Source: Plantibacter sp. VKM Ac-2880 (lineage in GTDB: Bacteria; Actinomycetota; Actinomycetes; Actinomycetales; Microbacteriaceae). Taken from it: DNA of 64,000 bases. The stretch is taken from positions 496,001 to 560,000 of the forward strand of contig NZ_JADKSJ010000001.1 of the NCBI RefSeq assembly GCF_015351235.1. Direction: 5' to 3'. The notes beneath the pieces are model-generated. The model was given only the letters and a program-made list of their open reading frames with translations, did no database searches and was not told where the DNA came from. The first letter of the stretch is position 1; each line of letters begins with the position of its first letter. The position numbers and the translations under genes were made by a program. This document shows positions 36,487-43,786 of the stretch, in pieces.

Positions 36487-37803
36487 ATGACCGACGCACA
36501 TCGCTCCCACGAGCTGCCGGCCGACCAGGCGCCGCACTCCATCTGGCGTGGCATCCACCAGACACTCCAACAGGACACCGTCGGCGGAGCCCTCCTCGTC
36601 GTCGCCACCGCCCTCGCCCTCGTCCTCGCGAACACCGGCGCCTCCGAGTTCTACCTGAGCGTCCGAGACTTCACCTTCGGCCCCGAGGCGCTCCACTTGA
36701 ACCTCTCCGTGGGTGCCTGGGCCGCCGACGGTCTCCTCGCGATCTTCTTCTTCGTCGTGGGACTCGAGCTCAAGGAGGAGTTCGTCGCCGGCAAACTCCG
36801 GAACCCGAAGACCGCCGCGCTCCCGATCGCCGCCGCGGTCGGTGGTGTCGCCGTCCCCGCGCTCATCTACGTGCTCGTCAACCTGCGGTCCGGCCCGGAC
36901 GCGCTCCAGGGGTGGGCGATCCCCGCGGCGACCGACATCGCGTTCGCCGTCGCCGTCATCGCCGTGGTCGGGAAGTTCCTCCCGCCGGCGCTCCGCACCT
37001 TCCTGCTCACCCTCGCCGTCGTCGACGACCTCATCGCCATCAGCATCATCGCGATCTTCTACACCGACCACATCGAGTTCGTCCCGCTCGCGCTCGCCGC
37101 GGTGCCGCTCGCGATCTTCGCCGTGCTCGTCCAGCGCGGCGTGCGGGCCTGGTGGATCCTCATCCCGCTCGGGCTCGCCACCTGGGCCCTCATCCACGCT
37201 TCGGGGATCCACGCGACCGTCGCCGGTGTGCTGCTCGGCTTCATGGTGCCCGTCGTCGCGACGAAGCGCGCACGCGTCCGCGTCGGGGAGGACGCGAGCG
37301 GCAAGCCGATCTACGACGGCCTGGCCGCGCACTTCGCCGACCGCTGGAGCGTCGTGTCGACCGCCGTCGCCGTGCCGGTCTTCGCGTTCTTCTCCGCCGG
37401 TGTCGTCATCGGCGGTCTCTCCGGCCTCGTCGAGTCGTTCCAGGACACGATCGCGCTCGGCATCGTCGCGGGTCTCGTCCTCGGGAAGCCGATCGGCATC
37501 ACCCTGACGACGCTCCTCGTCACCCGGCTGCCCGGGCTGCGGCTCGACCCGTCGATCCGGTGGGTCGACCTCGTGGGCATGGCCTTCGTGGCCGGGATCG
37601 GGTTCACGGTGTCGCTGCTCGTCGGTGAGCTCTCCTTCGGCGTCGGCAGCGAGTCCGACGACCACGTGAAGGTGGGCGTACTCGCCGGTTCGCTCATCGC
37701 GGCGGCCATCGGTGCGGCGATCCTCAGCGGCCGGAACCGGGTCTACCGCCGGGAGGTCACGCCTGGAAGTAATACGCCGAGTGGAGCCGGCAGCCGGGGT
37801 TGA
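36487..37803 (+). CDS. nhaA: Na+/H+ antiporter NhaA
   Basis: A 438-aa integral membrane antiporter with about twelve helices. [13 protein letters not shown] (Asp150) and [14 protein letters not shown] (Asp180-Asp181) are the transport aspartates matching Asp133 and Asp163/164 of E. coli NhaA. Exchanges Na+ (or Li+) for H+ to regulate pH and sodium. The C-terminus [12 protein letters not shown] is extended and overlaps the end of the convergent CHY gene by 47 bp. Confidence 0.95.
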   Translation: MTDAHRSHELPADQAPHSIWRGIHQTLQQDTVGGALLVVATALALVLANTGASEFYLSVRDFTFGPEALHLNLSVGAWAADGLLAIFFFVVGLELKEEFVAGKLRNPKTAALPIAAAVGGVAVPALIYVLVNLRSGPDALQGWAIPAATDIAFAVAVIAVVGKFLPPALRTFLLTLAVVDDLIAISIIAIFYTDHIEFVPLALAAVPLAIFAVLVQRGVRAWWILIPLGLATWALIHASGIHATVAGVLLGFMVPVVATKRARVRVGEDASGKPIYDGLAAHFADRWSVVSTAVAVPVFAFFSAGVVIGGLSGLVESFQDTIALGIVAGLVLGKPIGITLTTLLVTRLPGLRLDPSIRWVDLVGMAFVAGIGFTVSLLVGELSFGVGSESDDHVKVGVLAGSLIAAAIGAAILSGRNRVYRREVTPGSNTPSGAGSRG

Positions 37804-38077
37804 ACGCCGCCGAGCAGTTCGGGCACGCGTCGACCGTGAGGTAGCGCTCGATCGTCAGCTCGCTCGAGCACACGCCGCAGAGGATCGCCTCGCGGTCGCG
37901 CTGCTCGCGCGGCCACTGCTCGGCCGGATGGTCGACGCACTCGGCGTGGCAGCGGTGGCACGGGTAGTACTCGCCGCAGCAGGCGAAGCGGATGGCGATG
38001 ACGTCGAGCGGCGTCGCGTAGTGCACGCAGCGCGTCTCGTCGTCGACCGTCCGGCCGAGCACCCGCACCCCGCTCAC
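37757..38077 (-). CDS. CHY zinc-finger protein
   Basis: A 106-aa Cys/His-rich protein. The CHY-type knuckles include [10 protein letters not shown] (Cys17, His19), [18 protein letters not shown], then CGVCSSE and CPNCSAAF, about twelve Zn ligands for two or three ions. GTG start at 38077, overlapping the bioN stop by 4 bp. A late gene of the biotin-uptake operon by position; the function of bacterial CHY proteins is not known, and a redox or zinc-dependent accessory role is only a guess. Its 3' end overlaps nhaA on the other strand. Confidence 0.85.
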   Translation of the reverse strand: MSGVRVLGRTVDDETRCVHYATPLDVIAIRFACCGEYYPCHRCHAECVDHPAEQWPREQRDREAILCGVCSSELTIERYLTVDACPNCSAAFNPGCRLHSAYYFQA

Positions 38078-38670
38078 CGGACGCCCCGTGCGGTGAGGGC
38101 GTCGCCGAGTTCGTCGGCGTGCTTGAGCGACACCACGAGGAACGGGACGACGAAGGTCACCGGGTTGGAGCGCACCCCGCGGGCCCGCTGGGCGTCCCGC
38201 ACGCCGGCCGCGAGGCGGGCGAGCACCGGGATGGTGTTGATCGCGACGGCGAGCATGAGGGCGATCCTGGCCGGGTCGACCCCGAACCGGCCGAACGGTC
38301 GGAGGGCGCGCTCGAAGGCGTCGAGCAGCTCGGCGACGCGCGTGCTGAGCACCAGCAGGGCCGCGAGGAGGATGGCCGCGACGATGCGCGCGGTGTTGGA
38401 GACGGCCGACTCGAGGTCGACGAAGAGCAGCTGGCCGACGACGGTGATCGTGATGATCCAGCGGATGAGCACGAGCTGACGACCGAGCTCCGCGAGGCCC
38501 AGTCCTGAGACGAGGTAGGCGAGCACCGTGACCGCCGCCGCGATCCCCGCCGTCCACCAGCTGGTGGGGAGGAATGAGATGGCGAGGACGACGAGGAGAA
38601 TGCCGAGCGCCTTCGGCCCGGCGGGTGCCCGATGCAGCCAGCCGGTCCCCGGTCGATACAGGGTGATCAC
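38074..38670 (-). CDS. bioN: ECF transporter transmembrane (T) component, BioN-like
   Basis: A 198-aa integral membrane protein with about five helices. Two Ala-Arg-Gly motifs, AQRARG and TARG, near the C-terminus are the coupling helices that contact the ATPase. GTG start at 38670 (ITLYRPGTGWLHRAPAG) lies 4 bp after the bioM stop. Works with BioM and the substrate-binding BioY. The N-terminal part of the longer frame has no family resemblance. Confidence 0.9.
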   Translation of the reverse strand: MITLYRPGTGWLHRAPAGPKALGILLVVLAISFLPTSWWTAGIAAAVTVLAYLVSGLGLAELGRQLVLIRWIITITVVGQLLFVDLESAVSNTARIVAAILLAALLVLSTRVAELLDAFERALRPFGRFGVDPARIALMLAVAINTIPVLARLAAGVRDAQRARGVRSNPVTFVVPFLVVSLKHADELGDALTARGVR

Positions 38671-38674
38671 GACG

Positions 38675-39382
38675 TCACGTCGCCAGACTGGCGCGATAGC
38701 TCGCGATGACCTCGGCCGGGTCGCCCTGCGCCGTGACCCGGCCGCCGTCGAAGAGGAGCGCGACGTCACAGCGTGCGGCGAGCTCCAGGTCGTGCGTCAC
38801 GAGCACGAGCTGGTGCCCGGCCTCCGGTCGCAGGAGGTGGCCCGCCACGGCGGCACTGTTGCGGGCATCGAGGTAGGCGGTCGGTTCGTCGGCGATGAGG
38901 AGCGCCGGTCGGCGGATGACCGCGCCGCACAACGCCAGGAGCTGCTTCTGGCCGCCGGACAGCTCGTGGGCCGAGCGATCGGCCAGCGCCGACAGTCCGA
39001 ACTCGTCGAGCGCCCTGACGACCCGCTCGGCCGTCTCGGCCTTCGAACCCGACGTGCCGCGGAGGGAGAACGCGACGTCCTCGGCGACGGTCGGCATGAC
39101 GATCTGCGCGTCCGGATTGCTGAACACGATGCTCACGAGGCGTCGCAGTCTGGCCGTCTCCCGCGCGGTGTCGACGCCGTGGACATGGACGGTGCCCGAC
39201 GTCGGTCGGCTGAGGCCGCCGAGCAGGCGGGCGAAGGTCGACTTGCCCGAACCGTTCGCCCCGATGACCGCGATGCGGGGGCTGTCGAGCTGGAGCGTCA
39301 CGTCGTCGAGGGCGACGGTGTCGCCGAGACGCGCGGTGACGCGGTCGAGTCGGATGGCTGGGGGTTCGATGTCCTCGATCAT
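38675..39382 (-). CDS. bioM: ECF transporter ATPase, BioM-like
   Basis: A 235-aa ABC ATPase. Walker A GANGSGKST, Q-loop in SIVFSNPDAQIVMPT (QIVMPT is typical of ECF ATPases), signature LSGGQKQLLAL, Walker B ALLIADEPTAYLD and H-loop VTHDLE are all intact. Start ATG at 39382 overlaps the thiolase stop by 4 bp. It energises uptake with BioN and BioY. Confidence 0.93.
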   Translation of the reverse strand: MIEDIEPPAIRLDRVTARLGDTVALDDVTLQLDSPRIAVIGANGSGKSTFARLLGGLSRPTSGTVHVHGVDTARETARLRRLVSIVFSNPDAQIVMPTVAEDVAFSLRGTSGSKAETAERVVRALDEFGLSALADRSAHELSGGQKQLLALCGAVIRRPALLIADEPTAYLDARNSAAVAGHLLRPEAGHQLVLVTHDLELAARCDVALLFDGGRVTAQGDPAEVIASYRASLAT

Positions 39383-40548
39383 CGCACGACCTCGAACACG
39401 GCGGCGACGCCGAGGCCACCGCCGACCGAGGCTGCGGCGAGGCCGAGGGTGCCGGCCGGGGCTCCGCCGCGGACGAGCCGGGAGAAGAGCCGGACGACGG
39501 ACACCGCGCCGCTGGCACCCCAGGGGTGGCCGAGCGCGAGGGCGCCGCCGTCGGCGCAGAGCCGCTCGTCGTCCTCGGCGACGCCCAAGCGGTCGAGGAC
39601 CGCGAGGGTCTGCGCGGCGAACGCCTCCACGAGCTCGATCGCCTGGACGGAGGTGAGGTCGACGTCCGCCCGCTCGAGGGCCTCGAGGATCGCCGGGGCG
39701 GCGCCGATCCCGGGGAGGGACGGGTCGCATCCGACGACGGCGTGCCCACGGAGCGCGAGGCCTGGTGCAGCGCCCCGTGAGGAGGCGCCGCCCGGAACGA
39801 GGAGGACCGCTGCCGCGCCGTCGCTGACGCGGCAGGTGTTGCCGGCGGTGAGTGATCCGTCCGCGAACAGCGGAGTGAAACGGGGGAGCAGGCGGTCGAG
39901 GTGCCGCGTGGTCGGCTCGTCATCGTCGGCCGCGCCGGGCAGCGGGACCAGCTCGGCGGTGAAGCGGCCGGCTGCTTCCGCCTGCGCGGCACGCTGCGTG
40001 CTCCGTGCCGCGTACGCGTCCTGGCGCTCACGGGAGACCCCGTCGTGGCGCGCGAGGTCCTCCGCCGCCCGCGTCATGTCGGGGTCGTGCCAGCCCGCCG
40101 GCGCGAACGGGGCCCGGGCGTAGGCGATGCCGTCGACGGAGCGCACCGGGGCGGTCGACGCGCTCTCGACGCCGCCCGCGATCCGGGGTCGGTCGTCGCC
40201 GGCCTCGATCGCGGTGGCCGCCTCGATGATCGCTGCGAGCCCGCTGCCGCACTGGCGGTCGACCGTGAGGCCGGGGACCGCGAACCCGAGCCCGGCGCCG
40301 AGGGCGGCGACGCGGGCCGGGTTGCCACCGGGGCCCATGCAGTTGCCGAGCACGACGTCCGCGATGTCGGTTGTCCGGCCGAGCACCGCACCTGCGTCCT
40401 CGTGCACGGCGCGGACGACCGGGACGGCGAGCTGCTCGACGGTCAGCGCCGCGAGGGCCCGGCCACGCGTCGCGATGGGGGTGCGGCGGGCGGCGACGAC
40501 CACCGGGCGGGTGCGGACGGTGGGGCTGGTGCTGTCCTCAGGGCGCAA
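39379..40548 (-). CDS. Thiolase-family protein with altered active site (biotin operon)
   Basis: A 389-aa thiolase fold. Cys100 in DRQCGSGL is the acyl-carrying cysteine and His341 is in GHPWGASG. The second catalytic Cys (the CxGGG motif) is Ser374 in AAASVGGGLG, and the NEAF motif is VEAF (Asn lost). The normal two-step thiolysis may therefore be weakened or redirected. It follows an acyl-CoA ligase gene with 11-bp overlap, inside the biotin transporter operon, so the substrate may be an acyl-CoA related to biotin, dethiobiotin or pimelate. This is inference from context. Confidence 0.85.
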   Translation of the reverse strand: MRPEDSTSPTVRTRPVVVAARRTPIATRGRALAALTVEQLAVPVVRAVHEDAGAVLGRTTDIADVVLGNCMGPGGNPARVAALGAGLGFAVPGLTVDRQCGSGLAAIIEAATAIEAGDDRPRIAGGVESASTAPVRSVDGIAYARAPFAPAGWHDPDMTRAAEDLARHDGVSRERQDAYAARSTQRAAQAEAAGRFTAELVPLPGAADDDEPTTRHLDRLLPRFTPLFADGSLTAGNTCRVSDGAAAVLLVPGGASSRGAAPGLALRGHAVVGCDPSLPGIGAAPAILEALERADVDLTSVQAIELVEAFAAQTLAVLDRLGVAEDDERLCADGGALALGHPWGASGAVSVVRLFSRLVRGGAPAGTLGLAAASVGGGLGVAAVFEVVR

Positions 40549-41695
40549 GGGTGGCCACCTCCCCGGCGCGAACCCGCTCGATGAGGGCGGCTCGCGCGGC
40601 CTTCCCCGTGGTCGTCCGGGGCAGCTCGTCGACGATGAACCACCGGCGCGGGCGGTGCGACGGCGGGAGGAGGCCAGCGACGGCGGCCCGCAGCTCGGCG
40701 CGCGTCGGACGGGCGCCGGACCGCGTCTCGACGACGGCGGTCACGAGTTCGCCGACGCCCTCGTTGGGGAGCCCGAACACGACGGCGTCCGTGATGTCGT
40801 CCACCAGCCGCAGTGCCTCCTCGACGTCGGACGGGATGACCGTCGCGGCGGCCGTCAGGATCGCGTCGTCACGGCGTCCGAGGAGGGAGAGCCGAGCGCC
40901 GTCGAGGCGGGCACGATCACCGACGGTGGCCCAGTCGCCGTCGCGATGCAGCGGCCCCGACCCGCCGAGGGTGCTGCTGGCGAGGTAGGGCGACCGGACC
41001 CAGAGCACCTCGTCGCGCACCTCGAACTCGACCCCGGGGAAGGCGCGGAGGCCCGGCTGCTCCGGGTCGGCGCCGTCGTCGACCGCGACGAAGGAGAGCT
41101 CGGCGGCGCCGTAGTACGAGACCACGCGGACGCCGTGCTCGGTCGCCCGTGCGCGCAGCGCGGGATCGAGGGAGGCGCCGCCGACGAGGGCCGCACGCAA
41201 CCGAGGGGGCCGCCCGTCGTCGAGGAGTCGTCGCAGACCGCTCGGGGTGCCGTGGAAGAGCGTCGCGTCCTGCGCCTCGTCGGCGGTGAGGACGTGACGG
41301 GTCGGGAGGATCAGCGCGAACCCGGCCGCCGCAGTGTGCGCGATCGAGAAGAGTGAGAGGGAGGAGGCGGGCGGCGAGGCGAGGGCGAGCACATCGTCCG
41401 GACCGGCGCCCAGGAACTGCGCGACCGGCGCGAACGAGCTCGCCCAGGACTCGGCGGTCCGCAGCACGATGCGCGGGGCGCCCGTCGTGCCCGAGGTCGT
41501 CGTCGCCCACGCCTGGCCGGTCTGCGGTCCCGCAGCGCTGGCGCGATCGCAGACGGCGCGCCAGTACGGCTCGCTCCACCGGTCGTCGCCGAGTAACGGG
41601 ACGTCACCCGCCGCGCGCACCTCCAGCGCGCGTCGGACGAGCTCCGTCGGAACCTCTCCGCGCAACGGGACGATGCGTCCGGCGTCCGTCGTCAT
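40538..41695 (-). CDS. AMP-forming acyl-CoA ligase (short form, biotin operon)
   Basis: A 385-aa ANL-superfamily enzyme, shorter than the usual 500 aa because the N-terminal subdomain is reduced. The P-loop TTSGTTGAPR is at 66-75, the A5 motif is YYGAAELSF, the A7 Asp is in GDWATVGD, and the catalytic lysine is in PRTTTGK (K365). It would activate a carboxylic acid to acyl-AMP and then acyl-CoA. Located between bioY (4-bp overlap) and the thiolase (11-bp overlap), so it probably activates biotin or a precursor; identity unproven. Confidence 0.85.
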   Translation of the reverse strand: MTTDAGRIVPLRGEVPTELVRRALEVRAAGDVPLLGDDRWSEPYWRAVCDRASAAGPQTGQAWATTTSGTTGAPRIVLRTAESWASSFAPVAQFLGAGPDDVLALASPPASSLSLFSIAHTAAAGFALILPTRHVLTADEAQDATLFHGTPSGLRRLLDDGRPPRLRAALVGGASLDPALRARATEHGVRVVSYYGAAELSFVAVDDGADPEQPGLRAFPGVEFEVRDEVLWVRSPYLASSTLGGSGPLHRDGDWATVGDRARLDGARLSLLGRRDDAILTAAATVIPSDVEEALRLVDDITDAVVFGLPNEGVGELVTAVVETRSGARPTRAELRAAVAGLLPPSHRPRRWFIVDELPRTTTGKAARAALIERVRAGEVATLAP

Positions 41696-42297
41696 ACGAC
41701 CCTGGCGGGCTCACCCGGTCGCGTCGACCCGACACCGGCGGCATGACGGAACGCCCGGGGGTAGGCGCGGGCGAGCGTCATCGTGATGACCGTCGCGAGC
41801 ACCGCCTTGACGAGGTCGCCGGGCAGGAAGACGAGGCTCTGCAGCACGGTCTCGCCGAGCGACAACCGGGTGACGAGGGACTGGACGGGGACACCGACGG
41901 CGTAGATCACGACGATGCCGCCGAGGAGGACGCCGAGGGCCGTCCGCCACCAGCGCAGCCGTCGGCCGCCGGCGTGCACGATGAGACCGATGACGAAGGC
42001 GCCGACGATCCAGCCGAAGAGGTAGCCGGCGCTCGGACCGACGAAGACGCCGACCCCGCCTCGGCCGCCCGACAGCAGTGGCAGCCCGATCGCGACGAGG
42101 GCGAGGAGGACGAGCATCGAGAGCATCCCGCGCCACGGACCGAGGACCGCCCCGGCGAGCATGACCCCGAGCGTCTGCGCCGTGATCGGGACGGCCCCCA
42201 GGACGGAGAACGCGCCCGGCAGGCCCAGGGCGGCGACGATCGCGGCGAACACGGCGATGCGGGCGATGTCGGTCGCGTCGATGCGCAGCCTGCTCAT
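41692..42297 (-). CDS. bioY: Biotin transporter substrate-binding component BioY
   Basis: A 201-aa six-helix membrane protein. VPITAQTLGVMLAGAVLGPWRG is the BioY signature, and GPSAGYLFGWIVGAFVIG lines the substrate helix. It binds biotin in the membrane and docks to BioM-BioN. ATG at 42297. First gene of a minus-strand operon and divergent from the TetR gene, with two BioQ-like operators between them. Confidence 0.95.
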   Translation of the reverse strand: MSRLRIDATDIARIAVFAAIVAALGLPGAFSVLGAVPITAQTLGVMLAGAVLGPWRGMLSMLVLLALVAIGLPLLSGGRGGVGVFVGPSAGYLFGWIVGAFVIGLIVHAGGRRLRWWRTALGVLLGGIVVIYAVGVPVQSLVTRLSLGETVLQSLVFLPGDLVKAVLATVITMTLARAYPRAFRHAAGVGSTRPGEPARVV

Positions 42298-42367
42298 GTG
42301 GTGCCTCTGTCTCGGGGAGGGTTGATGGTCGATCCGTCCAGGTGGTCCTGGCGGGTCGAATCCCACC

Positions 42368-42402
42368 TGAACACTGTTCACCTGAACAGCGTTCACTATA
42401 GT
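42368..42402. promoter_or_regulatory. BioQ-type operators and divergent promoter for bioY and the TetR gene
   Basis: Two perfect palindromes TGAACACTGTTCA (42368-42380) and TGAACAGCGTTCA (42383-42395), centred 15 bp apart, fit the TGAAC-N3-GTT(C)A(C) pattern known for BioQ. ACTATAGT just downstream is self-complementary and supplies a TATAGT -10 on both strands; the plus -10 (42397-42402) would start transcription at or next to the regulator's ATG, suggesting a leaderless mRNA. Confidence 0.85.
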
Positions 42403-42409
42403 TGGAACC

Positions 42410-43024
42410 ATGTCCGGTTCCGCAACCACCCGTCGTCATCGGCGCGACGACGTGGCCGAGGTCGCCCTCCGGATCCTCGACGACCACGGCCTGGCCGACC
42501 TCACCATGCGTCGCCTCGCCGCCTCCCTCGACGTCCAACCGAGCGCGCTCTACTGGCACTTCGAGAACAAGCAGACCCTCATCGCGGAACTCGCCGACCG
42601 CATCGTCGACGCCCACCCGGCCCCGGTCGACGCGGTGACGGACGCCGGTGGCGACTGGCGGGAGCGGACGCGGATCGAGGCAGCAGCGCTCCGAGACGCC
42701 CTGCTCGCCTACCGCGACGGCGCCGAGGTCGTCTCCAGCACCTATGCGCTCGGGCTCGGCTCAGGACGCGTGCTCCGCCGGCTGACCGACGCCGTGGCGC
42801 TCGCCGGTCTCGACGAGGCGACCACCCGACGCGCGGGCACCGCGCTCCTGCACTTCGTCCTCGGCCACGTGTCCCACGAGCAGCAGCGCCTGCAGTACGA
42901 CAGCGTCGGCGTCCTCGGTGCCGGCGCGACGTCCGATCCGCGAGGCCCCGACGAGCAGGCGGAGGGGTTCGCCTTCGGTGTCGGACTGCTCGTCGACGGA
43001 CTCGGGGCACTGGTGGTCCGCTGA
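42410..43024 (+). CDS. bioQ: TetR-family regulator, likely BioQ
   Basis: A 204-aa TetR protein. The HTH runs about residues 12-60: ALRILDDHGLADLTMRRLAASLDVQPSALYWHFENK. The C-terminal domain is TetR_C-like with TYALGLGSGRVLRRLTDAVALAG. It is divergent from bioY with two adjacent operator palindromes, the arrangement reported for BioQ in Corynebacterium and mycobacteria. Likely represses the biotin operon when biotin or biotinyl-protein status is high; the effector is not visible from sequence. Confidence 0.88.
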   Translation: MSGSATTRRHRRDDVAEVALRILDDHGLADLTMRRLAASLDVQPSALYWHFENKQTLIAELADRIVDAHPAPVDAVTDAGGDWRERTRIEAAALRDALLAYRDGAEVVSSTYALGLGSGRVLRRLTDAVALAGLDEATTRRAGTALLHFVLGHVSHEQQRLQYDSVGVLGAGATSDPRGPDEQAEGFAFGVGLLVDGLGALVVR

Positions 43025-43144
43025 GTCGAATGACCGGTGGCTCACCGAGGTGGATCGCTTACCACAGCGGCGTGAGCGGACGCCTATCCTCCAGCTGTGG
43101 CGGAGCCCAGGGTAGCGTTGGCGAGGACACGAGGAGGACCGACG

Positions 43145-43657
43145 ATGGCGATGGGTGATGACGACGATGTGGACATCGTCATCGACGCCTGGGCCGCGGC
43201 GTTGCCCGACGTGGACTTCGCGCCGCTCGACGTCGTGTCGCGCCTGCGCCGCCTCGTCCCGCACCTCCAGGAGGTCCGTCGGGTGTCCTTCGCGGCGAGC
43301 AAGCTCCGGCCGTGGGAGTTCGAGTTCCTCTCCATGCTCCGACAGCACGGCGCCGAGGGGATGACCCCGTCGATGCTCGCCGCGCGACTCCATGTCACCA
43401 GCGGCAATCTCGCGAGCCAGCTCGACCGCCTGGCGGCCCGCTCGCTCGTCGTGCGCCAGAAGAACGCCGCCGACGGCCGGAGCAAGATCGTCGTCCTCAC
43501 GACGCTCGGCCGGCAGCGGGTGGACGAGGCGATGCGCCGCCTGGTGGCCGATGAGAACGCGATGCTGTCCGGCCTCAGCCGTGACCAGATCTCGGTGCTC
43601 ATCGAGAGCCTCCGCGTGATCGGCGCGACCCTCGAACGTGGCGAGGGGCGCGGCTAG
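43145..43657 (+). CDS. MarR-family transcriptional regulator
   Basis: A 170-aa MarR protein. The HTH is GMTPSMLAARLHVTSGNLASQLDRLAARSLV, and the wing contains NAADGRSKIVVLTTLGRQ. I start it at the ATG at 43145, preceded by GAGGAGG and just ahead of an acidic DDDDVD stretch; an in-frame start 48 bp upstream is possible. No adjacent divergent target. A repeat tract begins at its stop codon. Confidence 0.85.
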   Translation: MAMGDDDDVDIVIDAWAAALPDVDFAPLDVVSRLRRLVPHLQEVRRVSFAASKLRPWEFEFLSMLRQHGAEGMTPSMLAARLHVTSGNLASQLDRLAARSLVVRQKNAADGRSKIVVLTTLGRQRVDEAMRRLVADENAMLSGLSRDQISVLIESLRVIGATLERGEGRG

Positions 43658-43779
43658 CGCCCTTCGACAAGCTCAGGGACCGGGGTGGGGCTCGGGGACC
43701 GGGGTAGGGCTCAGGGACCGGGGTGGGGCTCGGGGACCGGGGTAGGGGTCAGGGACCGGGGTGGGGCTCAGGGACCGGG
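43657..43779. repeat. 19-bp G-rich tandem repeat preceded by an interspersed repeat
   Basis: A 25-bp element (43657-43681, core CTTCGACAAGCTCAGGGAC) occurs in inverted orientation at 54521-54545 without mismatch. Its end merges into about 5.7 units of a 19-bp repeat (GCTCAGGGACCGGGGTGGG, with A/G and G/A alternation at two positions) from 43671 to 43779, fully on the G-rich plus strand. Non-coding; lies between a MarR gene and a convergent flavoprotein gene. Confidence 0.85.
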
Positions 43780-43786
43780 CCCGCCC

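Noticed and set aside
42340-42375. Possible tRNA T-arm (GGTCGAATCCC)
   Set aside because: No anticodon, acceptor or D-arm pairing around it; the region is the bioY/bioQ promoter.
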